DNA from: Kribbella soli
GTDB lineage: Bacteria > Actinomycetota > Actinomycetes > Propionibacteriales > Kribbellaceae
NCBI RefSeq assembly: GCF_004331345.1
Contig: NZ_SJJZ01000001.1
Location: 372,001-436,000 of the forward strand
Length of the DNA: 64,000 bases
Direction of reading: 5' to 3'
The notes under the pieces: model-generated
Told to the model about the DNA's origin: nothing
The model's input: only the letters and a program-made list of their open reading frames with translations
The model's database searches: none
Program-made: the position numbers and the translations under genes
Shown here: in pieces, positions 9,107-17,717 of the stretch
Position numbering within the stretch: position 1 is the stretch's first letter
How the letters are laid out: each line of letters starts with the position of its first letter

Positions 9107-10252
9107 ATGGCTCCCACTGCTGATCAGGTGACCACGGCGCTCGGCGGCGTAATGGATCCGGAGATCAAGAAGCCGATCACGGATCTGGGGATGGTCGAGA
9201 CCGTCGCCGTCCGCGAGGACGGCGTGGTCGCCGTACGCATCCTGCTGACCGTCGCCGGCTGTCCGATGAAGGACACGCTGCGCCGGGACATCACTGCCGC
9301 GGTGAACAAACTGGACGGTGTCACCGGGGTCGAGATCGACCTCGGGGTGATGTCCGCCGAGCAGCGCGCGGCCCTGCAGACGCAGCTGCGCGGTGGCGTG
9401 GCCGAGAAGGAGATCCCGTTCTCCCGGCCGGACTCGCTGACCAAGGTGTTCGCGGTCGCGTCCGGCAAGGGCGGCGTGGGCAAGTCGTCGGTGACGGTCA
9501 ACCTGGCGGTCGCGATGGCCCAGCAGGGGCTGTCGGTCGGCGTCCTGGACGCGGACATCTACGGACACTCGGTGCCGGCGATGATGGGGGTCGCGGACGA
9601 GCGGCCGACCGCGGTGGACGACATGATCATGCCGGTGCCCGCGCACGGCGTGAAGGTGATCTCGATCGGCATGCTGAAGCCGAAGCGCGACCAGGTGGTC
9701 GCGTGGCGCGGCCCGATCCTCGACCGCGCGCTGGTCCAGATGCTCGCGGACGTGTACTGGGGCGACCTCGACGTACTGCTCCTCGACCTGCCGCCCGGCA
9801 CCGGTGACATCGCGATCTCGGTCGGCCAGCGGCTGACCAGCGCCGAGGTGATCGTCGTGACGACCCCGCAGGAGGCCGCCGCGGAGGTGGCCGAGCGGGC
9901 CGGCACGATGGCGCAGATGGTGCACCAGCGGGTGGCCGGCGTGGTCGAGAACATGTCGTTCCTGCCCTGCCCGCACTGCGGTCCTGAGCACCGCATCGAG
10001 ATCTTCGGCAGCGGCGGCGGTACGCGCGTCGCGGAGACCCTGTCCGCACGCCTGGGCTACAGCATCCCGCTGCTCGGCGAGATCCCGCTCGACGAGCGCC
10101 TCCGCTCCGGCGGCGACCTCGGCCAGCCGCTCGTGGCAGCCGACCCTGACACTCCTGCCGCACAGGTCCTCGACAAGATCGCGTCGACCCTCGGCGGCAA
10201 GCCCCGCGGCCTCCTCGGCCGCCAACTGGGCCTCTCCCCCGCGGGCCGCTGA
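9107..10252 (+). CDS. mrp: Mrp/NBP35-family iron-sulfur carrier ATPase
   Basis: 381-residue ParA-type P-loop ATPase that carries and delivers Fe-S clusters. An N-terminal DUF59/MIP18 domain (about 8-85, containing VAGCPMKDTLR) is followed by the deviant Walker A KGGVGKSS at 121-128, the switch DLPPGTGD, and a C-terminal C-x-x-C (LPCPHCG) that bridges a cluster across the dimer. Length and order match standard bacterial Mrp. M. tuberculosis mrp (Rv1229c) is also near the sigE locus. The next gene begins 1 nt after its stop. Confidence 0.94.
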   Translation: MAPTADQVTTALGGVMDPEIKKPITDLGMVETVAVREDGVVAVRILLTVAGCPMKDTLRRDITAAVNKLDGVTGVEIDLGVMSAEQRAALQTQLRGGVAEKEIPFSRPDSLTKVFAVASGKGGVGKSSVTVNLAVAMAQQGLSVGVLDADIYGHSVPAMMGVADERPTAVDDMIMPVPAHGVKVISIGMLKPKRDQVVAWRGPILDRALVQMLADVYWGDLDVLLLDLPPGTGDIAISVGQRLTSAEVIVVTTPQEAAAEVAERAGTMAQMVHQRVAGVVENMSFLPCPHCGPEHRIEIFGSGGGTRVAETLSARLGYSIPLLGEIPLDERLRSGGDLGQPLVAADPDTPAAQVLDKIASTLGGKPRGLLGRQLGLSPAGR

Positions 10253-10253
10253 A

Positions 10254-10811
10254 GTGGACCATCCCGTCCTGGAAACGGCACGGCTGCGGTTGCGGAAGTG
10301 GCGTGAGGACGAGGCGGTACGGATCTCCGCGGCTCGCACGAACCAGGCGACGGCGCACTTCCTGCCGTTCATCCCGCAGCCGTTCACCGTGGAGGACGCG
10401 CGTTTCTGGCTGAAGGACCTGGCCGAGCAGGCGGCCGCCGGCACGCGCTTCAACTGGTGCGTGGCGGACGCCGCGACCGATCAGGGACTGGGCAACATCA
10501 CGCTGTTCGGCATCCATGTCCGTGGCGCGGTCCGCGACGCCGAGGTGGGGTACTGGATGCACCCTGAGGCGCAGGGCGGCGGGGTGATGAGCGAGGCGAT
10601 CCAGGGGGTCGCCCAGTGGTACTTCGCTCCGGCGAACGACGGCGGGTTCGGCGGGCGGCGGATCTTCATCCGTACGGCGGCCTCCAACACGGCGGCCCGC
10701 CGTACCGCGGAGAAGGCCGGCTTCCGGCACGTCGGCACCGAGCGCGCCGCCTTCGAGATCGGCACCCACGTCGACGACAAGATCACCTACGACCTACTGA
10801 TCACCGACTGA
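10254..10811 (+). CDS. GNAT N-acetyltransferase, RimJ/RimL type
   Basis: 185-residue acetyltransferase. The opening HPVLETARLRLRKWREDEAV is the typical start of the RimJ/RimL ribosomal-protein acetyltransferase group. The acetyl-CoA site is seen as EVGYWMHPEAQGGGVMSEAI, and the late motif NTAARRTAEKAGFRHVGTER completes the fold. It starts with GTG, 1 nt after mrp, and converges on the TetR gene with an 18 bp overlap. The substrate cannot be named. Confidence 0.87.
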   Translation: MDHPVLETARLRLRKWREDEAVRISAARTNQATAHFLPFIPQPFTVEDARFWLKDLAEQAAAGTRFNWCVADAATDQGLGNITLFGIHVRGAVRDAEVGYWMHPEAQGGGVMSEAIQGVAQWYFAPANDGGFGGRRIFIRTAASNTAARRTAEKAGFRHVGTERAAFEIGTHVDDKITYDLLITD

Positions 10812-11375
10812 CCAGATCGGGCGGAGCGGGGACAGACCGTCCTCGACGTACTCCGCGACGGGACGTACGCCGCCGTCCAGGTACCACTGCTCCAATGCCG
10901 CGAAGTACCCGAAAACAAGGGCATTCGCGGCCACCCGGGCCTGGGTTTCGGTGAGCTTGCCGCCGGCCATCAGCGGGGCGATACGCAGGCTCGCGCGGTC
11001 CAGCGAGGCGCAGAACGCCGTACGCACCGACGGCTCCTTGAAGAAGTACCGGATCCGCCGCCACGGGATCGGCTCACCGCCGCCCGGCGCCGCCTCGTAG
11101 TCGCGGACGATCCGGGTCATCGTGCCGACCGGGTCCTCGCGGTCGAACAGTTCCTCGAGCGCCTCCTGACTCATCGTGTCGAACTCGTCGGCGACGATCA
11201 GACCTTCCTTGGTGCCGAAGTAGCGGTACACCGACGACGGCGACACCTCGGCCGCGGCGGCGATCTCCTCGATCGTCACCGCGCCGAACCCGCGCTCGTC
11301 GAACAGGTCGAGCGCGCACTCCTGGATCGTGCGCCGCGCCTTCTCGCGCCAGCGTTCCCGCAGACCGGTAGCCAT
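10794..11375 (-). CDS. TetR family transcriptional regulator
   Basis: 193-residue TetR repressor. The HTH is at residues 15-60 (TIQECALDLFDERGFGAVTI, then EEIAAAAEVSPSSVYRYFGTKEGL). The ligand domain follows, with the MftR-like segment TETQARVAANALVFGYFAALEQWY. It diverges from the small membrane protein gene at 11466, and the gap holds repeated ACAGT(C/G)ACTT sites, so autoregulation and control of that gene are likely. The effector is unknown. Confidence 0.9.
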   Translation of the reverse strand: MATGLRERWREKARRTIQECALDLFDERGFGAVTIEEIAAAAEVSPSSVYRYFGTKEGLIVADEFDTMSQEALEELFDREDPVGTMTRIVRDYEAAPGGGEPIPWRRIRYFFKEPSVRTAFCASLDRASLRIAPLMAGGKLTETQARVAANALVFGYFAALEQWYLDGGVRPVAEYVEDGLSPLRPIWSVGDQ

Positions 11376-11409
11376 CCCCCGACCCTAAGAGACAGCTACA
11401 CGCTTCAGC

Positions 11410-11480
11410 AAGTCACTGTCTAAATCTCTTGACCCCGCCGAGCCGACGTTCGTACAGTCACTTGCATGAGACAGTCACTT
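11410..11480. promoter_or_regulatory. Divergent promoter with three ACAGTSACTT operator-like sites
   Basis: The ten-base motif ACAGT(C/G)ACTT occurs three times: inverted at 11410-11419, direct at 11454-11463 and direct at 11471-11480. The first and third form an inverted pair (AAGTCACTGTCT versus AGACAGTCACTT, one mismatch). TTGACC (11429-11434) and TACAGT (11453-11458), 18 nt apart, look like a promoter whose transcript would begin about at the ATG 11466, so the gene is probably leaderless. The sites are the best candidates for the adjacent TetR repressor. This is inference from pattern and position. Confidence 0.4.
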
Positions 11481-11885
11481 TCAGAAAAGCGCACGGCGCT
11501 GCTCGCGGTCGGGCTCTCCGTCCTGCTCGCCGCGATCGCGATCGTCGACCAGGCCGGCAGCCGCAGCCTGTTCGACCACGCCTCATCGGGCTACGCGTCG
11601 TACGGCAAGCACGTGTCCGAGGGCGCGCTCTACGGCCTGCTGTACGGCGCTGCCGTCCTGGACGCCCTGCTGTGGTTGCTGGTCGCGGGTCTGGCCCGCT
11701 CACACCGCCTGGCCGCAGCAGGGGTCGGCGTACTCGTCGTACTACTCACAGCCTCGCTGGGCGTCACACTCCTGGTCGCGTCCGAGTACGGCGTCCACCC
11801 GTACCCGCCGCTCTGGGGCGTCCTCGCCCTCCTGCCCGCGGTCGCCGGTGCCGTCGCGACCGCCCTGCTCCTCCGGAGAAGGTGA
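11466..11885 (+). CDS. Small four-helix membrane protein, unknown function
   Basis: 139-residue integral membrane protein with hydrophobic spans at about 11-27, 55-75, 84-104 and 115-134, and a basic C-terminal end (LLLRRR). No enzyme motif or transporter signature is seen. It is transcribed away from a TetR regulator with candidate operators overlapping its promoter, which suggests a small drug- or membrane-stress-responsive protein. It starts at ATG 11466 and has no ribosome-binding site, in keeping with a leaderless transcript. Confidence 0.78.
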   Translation: MRQSLSEKRTALLAVGLSVLLAAIAIVDQAGSRSLFDHASSGYASYGKHVSEGALYGLLYGAAVLDALLWLLVAGLARSHRLAAAGVGVLVVLLTASLGVTLLVASEYGVHPYPPLWGVLALLPAVAGAVATALLLRRR

Positions 11886-11886
11886 G

Positions 11887-13092
11887 TCAGGCCTCCGACT
11901 GGCTTCGGAAGAAGGCCCGGATGTCCTCGACGAGCAGCTCCGGCACCTCCATCGCCGGGAAGTGACCGCCGCGCTCGTACTCGTTCCACACCGTGTACAT
12001 GCCGTACGGGTCGACCTCACGCCGTACCGACAGGTCCGCCCCGAAGACCGCCACGCCGGTCGGCGGCAGCGGCGGTGCTTCCCAGCCTCCGTCTGCCGGC
12101 TCGGCCGCCTTGGTGGCGAACTCGCGGTAGGCCTGCATGCCCTCGTAGACAGCGTGCGCGGCCGACGCTCCGACCTGGTTGAACCAGTAGATGCTCACGT
12201 TGGTCAGCAACTGGTCGAGGTCGACGGCGTCCTCGGGGAGCTCGCGGTCCGCGTCGGTCCACTCCTTGAACTTCTCGATGATCCAGGCGAGCTGGGCGAC
12301 CGGTGAGTCGGTGAGCCCGTACGCGAGGGTCTGCGGACGGGTCGCCTGCAGGTGCAGGTACCCGACACCGTCCTCGCGCCAGGCGTTGAACCGCTCGGCA
12401 CGCTCGCGTTCGGGCCCCTCGAGACCGTCCAGCGAGAGCTCCGGACCGAACGGGAACGGCGCCGGGCCGTTAATGTGCGCGGCGATCACCCGGCCGGGCG
12501 CGACCATGCCGAGCATGCCGACGATGCCCGAGCCGACATCGGTGCCCTGGGCAAGGAACCGCTCGTACCCGAGCCGGGTCATGATCTCGGCGAACGCCGA
12601 CGCGACCCGGAACAGGTTGCCCCAGCCGGGCTCGGTGACCGGCGAGAAGCCGTAGCCCGGGATCGACGGCAGCACCAGGTGCACCGCGTCCTCCGGCTTG
12701 CCACCGTGGGCGACCGGATCGGTCAGCGGCCCGATCACCTGGAGGAACTCGGTGAACGAGCTCGGCCAGCCGTGGACCATCAGCAGCGGCCGCGCGGCCG
12801 GCTCCGCGGATCGGATGTGGACGAAGTGGATGGGCTGGCCGTCGACCTCGGTGACGAACTGCGGCAGCTCGTTCAGCCGCGCCTCGGCCTGCCGCCAGTC
12901 GTAGGTGTGCTGCCAGTACTCGGCGATCCGCCGGAGGTATTCGGTCGGGACGCCGCGGGACCAGCCGAGGCCGGGCAGCTCACGGGGCCAGCGGGTGCCG
13001 GCGAGCCGCGCCCGGAGGTCGTCGAGCTCGGCCTGCGGTACGTCGATGCGGAAGGGACTGATCTGGCTCTGCGCTGCGGTGTGCGTCGTCAT
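11887..13092 (-). CDS. Epoxide hydrolase (alpha/beta hydrolase with EHN domain)
   Basis: 401-residue soluble enzyme that opens epoxides to diols. The N-terminal epoxide hydrolase domain (FRIDVPQAELDDLRARLAGT) is followed by the alpha/beta core. The oxyanion-hole motif HGWP is at 107-110, the nucleophile is Asp185 in QGTDVGSG, and the late segment GVAVFGAD, then GGHFPAMEVPELLVEDIRAF, carries the catalytic His in GGHF. Length and motifs match the microsomal-type bacterial enzymes. It diverges from a WYL regulator at 13154, probably its controller. Confidence 0.9.
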   Translation of the reverse strand: MTTHTAAQSQISPFRIDVPQAELDDLRARLAGTRWPRELPGLGWSRGVPTEYLRRIAEYWQHTYDWRQAEARLNELPQFVTEVDGQPIHFVHIRSAEPAARPLLMVHGWPSSFTEFLQVIGPLTDPVAHGGKPEDAVHLVLPSIPGYGFSPVTEPGWGNLFRVASAFAEIMTRLGYERFLAQGTDVGSGIVGMLGMVAPGRVIAAHINGPAPFPFGPELSLDGLEGPERERAERFNAWREDGVGYLHLQATRPQTLAYGLTDSPVAQLAWIIEKFKEWTDADRELPEDAVDLDQLLTNVSIYWFNQVGASAAHAVYEGMQAYREFATKAAEPADGGWEAPPLPPTGVAVFGADLSVRREVDPYGMYTVWNEYERGGHFPAMEVPELLVEDIRAFFRSQSEA

Positions 13093-13113
13093 ACCAAAAC
13101 ACTAGAATCGATT

Positions 13114-13132
13114 GCGGAAAGGTACGTTCCGC
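13114..13132. promoter_or_regulatory. Inverted repeat GCGGAA-N7-TTCCGC, candidate operator
   Basis: A 19 bp dyad with perfect 6 bp arms lies in the 61 bp gap between the epoxide hydrolase (start 13092) and the WYL regulator (start 13154). Its position suits autoregulation and control of both divergent genes. No promoter elements are clear. Inference only. Confidence 0.35.
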
Positions 13133-13153
13133 GTTCTGAAGGATTCTGGAGAA

Positions 13154-14107
13154 ATGCTGGAGACCTCGGCACGACTGTTGCGGCTGCTCTCGCTGCTGCA
13201 GACGCATCGGCACTGGACTGGACCCGAGCTGGCGACGCGGCTGGAGGTGACCACCCGTACCGTCCGCAACGACGTCGAACGGCTGCGGAGTCTCGGATAC
13301 CCCGTGGACGCGACTCCAGGTGTCGCCGGCGGGTATCGGCTCGGTGCGGGCGCTGCACTACCGCCCTTGCTGCTCGACGACGAGGAGGCCGTGGCGGTCG
13401 CGGTCGGCCTGCGGACGGCGGCGGGCGGCTCGGTGACAGGTATCGAGGAAACGTCCGTCCGGGCGTTGGCGAAGCTGGAACAGGTCCTGCCGTCGCGGCT
13501 GCGGTACCGGGTCAATGCGCTGCAGAGCTACACCGTGCCGATTCCGGGGTCTGGGCCAGTCGTGGATCCGTCAGTGCTGACGGCCTTGGCCGCCGCGTGC
13601 CGCGACCATGAGCGGCTGCGTTTCGACTACGCCTCGCACTCCGGTGCGTTGTCGGTACGCACCGTGGAGCCGTACCGGCTCGCCCACCTGCGAGGCCGGT
13701 GGTATCTGGTCGCCTTCGACCTGGATCGTTCGGACTGGCGGACGTTCCGCGTGGATCGGCTGACGCCGAAGATCCCCACCGGGCCGCGCTTCCCGCCCCG
13801 CGACCTGCCGTCCGAGGGCTTGGCGTCGTACGTCGATCGGAGTGTGTCGACCGCGATGTGGCAGTTCCGTGCGCGGATCAGGATCTTCGCTCCGCTGGCG
13901 GTCGTCGCGGCCCGCCTCCCGGCCACGGCCGGCGTACTGACCGAGATCGACGAGTCGTCGTGCTATCTCGACGCCGGATCGGACAGTCCCGGGATGCTGC
14001 TGCGCTACCTGAGCATGCTCGACCTGGATTTCTCGGTGGCCGAGGCGCCCGAACTCGTGGACGAGGTTCGCAAACTCGCTGCCCGCTACGCCCGCGCGCT
14101 GGAGTGA
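13154..14107 (+). CDS. YafY/PafC-type HTH-WYL transcriptional regulator
   Basis: 317-residue regulator. The N-terminal HTH_11 winged helix (LLRLLSLLQTHRHWTGPELA, then TRLEVTTRTVRNDVERLRSL) is followed by the WYL ligand-binding domain (LRFDYAS, then VEPYRLAHLRGRWYLVAFD, where the WYL signature is WYL) and a WCX-like C-terminus. The start is ATG 13154 behind GGAG (13148-13151). It diverges from the epoxide hydrolase. The family often senses nucleic acid or small ligands; the signal here is unknown. Confidence 0.9.
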   Translation: MLETSARLLRLLSLLQTHRHWTGPELATRLEVTTRTVRNDVERLRSLGYPVDATPGVAGGYRLGAGAALPPLLLDDEEAVAVAVGLRTAAGGSVTGIEETSVRALAKLEQVLPSRLRYRVNALQSYTVPIPGSGPVVDPSVLTALAAACRDHERLRFDYASHSGALSVRTVEPYRLAHLRGRWYLVAFDLDRSDWRTFRVDRLTPKIPTGPRFPPRDLPSEGLASYVDRSVSTAMWQFRARIRIFAPLAVVAARLPATAGVLTEIDESSCYLDAGSDSPGMLLRYLSMLDLDFSVAEAPELVDEVRKLAARYARALE

Positions 14108-14108
14108 G

Positions 14109-14444
14109 TCAGGTCGACTCTGGGTCGTACGGCGGCTTGGCGCCGGCCGGGAGGCGTTGCGGGGTGCTGTCGGCGAAGTCTGCGACAGGCTTGTCGTCGT
14201 CGTCCATCGGCTCGAGCAGGTGCTTGCGAACGAAGTTCTTCGGGTTCAGGTCCTGCAGCTCGAGGTCGGCGTACTCCGGGCCGAGCTCGTTGCGCAGATC
14301 GTTCTGCGCGTTGGTCACCATCTGACGGACCTGCCGCAGCAGACGTCCCGCCGTACGAGCGAACTCCGGCAGCCGATCGGGTCCGAAAACGAGTACGGCG
14401 ACGATCGCGATCACGACCAGTTCGAGTGGCCCGATGCCGAACAT
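14109..14444 (-). CDS. tatB: Sec-independent protein translocase subunit TatB
   Basis: 111-residue TatA/B family protein: a short N-terminal membrane helix (about 4-22, IGPLELVVIAIVAVLVFGP), the hinge FGPDRLPE, then a long amphipathic helix (about 27-55). With TatC it recognises twin-arginine signal peptides. I call TatB and not TatA because of its place next to htrA and sigE, as in mycobacteria, and its long acidic tail. It is the last gene of the sigE-anti-sigma-rseB-htrA group and converges with the WYL gene after a 1 bp gap. Confidence 0.88.
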   Translation of the reverse strand: MFGIGPLELVVIAIVAVLVFGPDRLPEFARTAGRLLRQVRQMVTNAQNDLRNELGPEYADLELQDLNPKNFVRKHLLEPMDDDDKPVADFADSTPQRLPAGAKPPYDPEST

Positions 14445-14509
14445 GTCCCCACCTCTCCGTACTTCGTTCCGGACTGCGCCCAGCCTATCCCGGCACCGGG
14501 TAGCACTCG

Positions 14510-15970
14510 TCAGCCGATCTGCTGGGCGAGAGTGAGCGTAACCGTTCGGGACCGCCCGCCGCGCTCGTACGCGAGCCGCACGGCCTCGCCCGGCTGGTGG
14601 GTGCGGATCGCGACGATCAGCACCTCGGCGCTGTCCACCGGGTCACTGTTGATCGACGTGATCACGTCACCGACGCGCAGACCGGCCCGCGCGGCCGGCG
14701 AGCTCGGGCTCACCGCACTGACCCGGGCGCCACCCTCGAACATCATGTCCACACTCGCCCCGATCACCGGGTACGACGCCTTGCCGGTGGCGATCAGCTG
14801 CTGGGCGGTCCGCCGGGCCTGGTCGATCGGGATCGCGAACCCGAGCCCGATGCTCCCGCTCTGCCCTTCCTCGGAACCGCGGACGGTGGCGATCGCGGAG
14901 TTCACGCCGATCACCCGCGCGTTCATGTCGACGAGCGGACCGCCGGAGTTGCCCGGGTTGATCGCGGCGTCGGTCTGCAGCGCGCTGATGTACGACGACG
15001 CCTGCCCGGTGTCGTCACCGGTCGTCACCGGACGGTTCTTCGCCGAGATGATGCCCGAGGTGACCGTGCCGGCCAGGCCGAGCGGCGAGCCGATCGCGAC
15101 GACATCCTGCCCGACGACCGCCTGGTCCGACCGGCCGAACTGCACCGAGGGCGCGGTCAGGCCGGCCACCTGCACGACGGCCAGGTCGTACGCCGGGGAG
15201 CGGCCGACGAGCCGCGCGGTGGCGGTCTTGTTGTCGTTCGTGACGACCTGGATCGAGCCGCCCTTGGCCGCGGCCGCGACGACGTGGTTGTTGGTCAGGA
15301 TGTGCCCGGCGTTGTCGATCACGAACCCGGATCCGGTGGCGTCGGAGTTGTCCGAGCCCTCGACCTTCAGCTGCACCACACTCGGCAGCAGGGTCGCCGC
15401 GACCGCGGACACCGAGCCGGTGCGGATCTTTGGGTCGGCGCCAGTGCCGACCGGCGGGTCCGGCTGCTGCGCAATGGGGGTGCCGTTACCACTGAGTGCG
15501 ACGACAGCGGTGGCTGCACCGGCGCCGGCCAGGACACCGATGACCAGTGCGACCAGAGCGGCGATGGTGACGACCCGGTTGAGCTTCTGCGGCTCCGACG
15601 CGTACGAGCGGGCCTGCTGCTGGTGCCAGTCGAGCGGTGGCGGCGGCACGTACGCCGGACGGTACTGCGGCTGCTCCGTAGGCCAGGCCTGTCCCTGGTA
15701 CACCGGGCGGAAGGCCTCCTGCTGCGGCTCCGGACGTCCGAAGCTGCGCTGAGCGGTGGACCGGCCACCGTTCGTCTGCCGGTACGCCGCATCCGAGCCG
15801 GGGGTCCGCAGCGGCATCGCACCCGCTCCAGGAGCCGGGCGGGTCAATCCAGTCAGCGGCGGGCCTGCCGCAGACCCGTTCCCGTTGGGCTCGCCCGCGG
15901 TGGGCAGGACCGAGGTCGGTTCCGTGGTCGCCGGATTCGGAACTGTCGGCTCGGCGTCGTCGCTCGTCAC
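14510..15970 (-). CDS. htrA: HtrA/DegP-like membrane-anchored serine protease with PDZ domain
   Basis: 486-residue envelope quality-control protease. A proline-rich cytosolic N-terminus (1-130) is followed by one membrane helix (about 132-158), a trypsin-like domain with His229 (LTNNHVV), Asp262 (YDLAVVQ) and Ser342 (NPGNSGGP), then a PDZ domain (about 395-480; RAGLRVGDVITSINSDPVDS). I chose GTG 15970 (VTSDDAEPTV), which removes an implausible upstream extension to 16072 that overlaps the preceding gene. It lies in the SigE operon, so it is probably a SigE target that acts after envelope damage. Confidence 0.92.
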   Translation of the reverse strand: MTSDDAEPTVPNPATTEPTSVLPTAGEPNGNGSAAGPPLTGLTRPAPGAGAMPLRTPGSDAAYRQTNGGRSTAQRSFGRPEPQQEAFRPVYQGQAWPTEQPQYRPAYVPPPPLDWHQQQARSYASEPQKLNRVVTIAALVALVIGVLAGAGAATAVVALSGNGTPIAQQPDPPVGTGADPKIRTGSVSAVAATLLPSVVQLKVEGSDNSDATGSGFVIDNAGHILTNNHVVAAAAKGGSIQVVTNDNKTATARLVGRSPAYDLAVVQVAGLTAPSVQFGRSDQAVVGQDVVAIGSPLGLAGTVTSGIISAKNRPVTTGDDTGQASSYISALQTDAAINPGNSGGPLVDMNARVIGVNSAIATVRGSEEGQSGSIGLGFAIPIDQARRTAQQLIATGKASYPVIGASVDMMFEGGARVSAVSPSSPAARAGLRVGDVITSINSDPVDSAEVLIVAIRTHQPGEAVRLAYERGGRSRTVTLTLAQQIG

Positions 15971-16046
15971 GGTGCCCGCCTCACGTCGTCGTCGTGGTCG
16001 TCGGTGGAGCCCTCCGGAGGTAACCGGGAGAGACTTCCACCTTTCA

Positions 16047-17111
16047 TTATCCCAGCTTCGGCGAGAGTGCACCCATCGGAGTGAGCCAGGTCGCGATTTT
16101 GGCCAGCCCGGTGCCCAGTCGCTGGATCGCGCTCAGCTCGACGGGGACCTCGTGCGGGAACGATCTGACCACCTGTCCGAGCTGATCCGGGGGCAGATCC
16201 CCGATCAATGTGTAGACGATTCCACCGGACGACCAGACGACGTACGACGGCATGCCGTACCGAAGGTACACGCCAGGGCTGTCGGTGCTGCTGAAGCCTT
16301 CGACCGCGGCCGGATCGAGCGTGCCGCGCTGCTCGAACAGGGAGACGTTGAACAGCCCGTCGGAGTACGAGAACTGCAGAGAGCCGTTGCTGGTGTCCTG
16401 GTGGACGTCGTACAGCTTGAGCGAAGCAGGCAGCTCCGGCGCGCAGACCCAGCCATCGGAACGCAGGCCGTCGACCTTGCCCATGCCGAGCGATTCGACA
16501 CCACTGGGGACCGTCGGCGGCAGGTGGCCGAGGAACTCGGAGCCCTCGATCTCGAGTTCGGTGAACACGGTGGCGCGCACCATGGTCTTGCCGTCCGCGC
16601 TGAACAGCTGACGCTGCAGCAGCAGTCCGGTCGCCTTGTCGATCCAGAACTTCGCCGCCAGCGTCTGGTCGTCCCGCAGCGCCTCCACGAGCACAGCGGT
16701 CCGGCCGATCAGATCCGTGCAGCACTTGTCGACCAGTTGGTACGTCGCCTGCAGCAACGCCAGCGGTCCACCGTCGATGGCGGCGTCCGTGGTGGTGGCG
16801 CGCTGCACGAAGGCCTTCGCACCAGGCGCGGACGAGCCGAGCACGCTGATCTCGGAGCCCTGCGACGCTGCGTGCAGGATGTCCAGCATCGCCGAGCTGG
16901 CGCCCTGCGGTCCCCAGGCGGTGATGACCTGCGTGCCGTGGTACGAGATCTGGTTCGGCGCGACGGCCGCCCGCTGCAGCCAGCTGACCGCCGTCGGCGA
17001 GTCCGCCTTCGACAGCGCCGGCAACAGGGCCGGGACGGCCGCAGCGGACGTGGGCAGGCCGAAGCCGATCAGGGCGGTGCTGACCAGGACGGCGAGCCGG
17101 GAGAGGCTCAC
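16047..17111 (-). CDS. RseB/MucB-like secreted sigma-factor regulator
   Basis: 354-residue exported protein. A signal peptide (LSRLAVLVSTALIGFGLPTSA) precedes the MucB/RseB N-terminal-like domain, which recalls LolA-type lipid-binding barrels (VSWLQRAAVAPNQISYHGTQ, and later WIDKATGLLLQRQLFSADGK). In Proteobacteria RseB binds the anti-sigma factor and shields it from cleavage. Here it lies directly after the anti-sigma gene (3 nt gap), which supports the same partnership. M. tuberculosis lacks this gene at its sigE locus as far as I recall, so it is an addition in this lineage. Confidence 0.82.
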   Translation of the reverse strand: MSLSRLAVLVSTALIGFGLPTSAAAVPALLPALSKADSPTAVSWLQRAAVAPNQISYHGTQVITAWGPQGASSAMLDILHAASQGSEISVLGSSAPGAKAFVQRATTTDAAIDGGPLALLQATYQLVDKCCTDLIGRTAVLVEALRDDQTLAAKFWIDKATGLLLQRQLFSADGKTMVRATVFTELEIEGSEFLGHLPPTVPSGVESLGMGKVDGLRSDGWVCAPELPASLKLYDVHQDTSNGSLQFSYSDGLFNVSLFEQRGTLDPAAVEGFSSTDSPGVYLRYGMPSYVVWSSGGIVYTLIGDLPPDQLGQVVRSFPHEVPVELSAIQRLGTGLAKIATWLTPMGALSPKLG

Positions 17112-17114
17112 CGG

Positions 17115-17717
17115 TCAGCGTCCTGTCAGGGCCACCGGGCGCAGCGTCGGGTTCAGCCCGGCGTACCCCGCACCGTTGTAGGAGTTCAGCAGCGCGACCG
17201 GGTCAGCGAACGGCGCCCCGCCGCTGGTGCTCGCGTGGTCGGACGAGAAGCTCGCCACCGGCGGTTGCAGCGTCGGCGGCTGCTCCGAGCGGGACGGGTC
17301 GCCGACGACGAACGCCGTACCGAGCAGGGAGGCGACTGCGGCAGCTGAGCCGGCTGCACCCAGGACGCCGCTGCGACGACGCGAGCGAGTGCCGCGGGCG
17401 GGTCCCGGTCGGGTGCCACCTGTGCGGCCGGCCGGGAACGCGGACCGCTGCGGGAACAGGTTGACCGGCGTGATCACCGGGCGGACCTCTTCCCGTGGCT
17501 CGGTCGAGAACGACGAGACACCCATCAGGCGCTGCATCAGGTCGGTTGACGGATCCGGCGACTCCAGCGCGGCGATCCGCGCCTTCAGCCGCCGCTGCGC
17601 GTCCACCTCGGAACGACAGGTGTCGCAGCCGACCAGGTGGCTCAGAACCTTGTCCCGGGAGTCGTGGTCGAGCTGGCCGTCGACCACGGCACTCAGCTTG
17701 TCCAGCGGGTGCGTCAT
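17115..17717 (-). CDS. rseA: Anti-sigma factor with zinc-binding ZAS domain (RseA type)
   Basis: 200-residue membrane-spanning anti-sigma factor for the SigE encoded upstream. The N-terminal ZAS motif H27-x3-C31-x2-C34 (SHLVGCDTC) is intact. A single membrane helix sits at about 117-138 ([21 protein letters not shown]) and the last 60 residues are extracytoplasmic. Its ATG overlaps the sigE stop by 4 bp (ATGA), giving coupled translation and 1:1 supply with the sigma factor. The extracytoplasmic end would contact the RseB-like protein encoded next. Confidence 0.9.
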   Translation of the reverse strand: MTHPLDKLSAVVDGQLDHDSRDKVLSHLVGCDTCRSEVDAQRRLKARIAALESPDPSTDLMQRLMGVSSFSTEPREEVRPVITPVNLFPQRSAFPAGRTGGTRPGPARGTRSRRRSGVLGAAGSAAAVASLLGTAFVVGDPSRSEQPPTLQPPVASFSSDHASTSGGAPFADPVALLNSYNGAGYAGLNPTLRPVALTGR

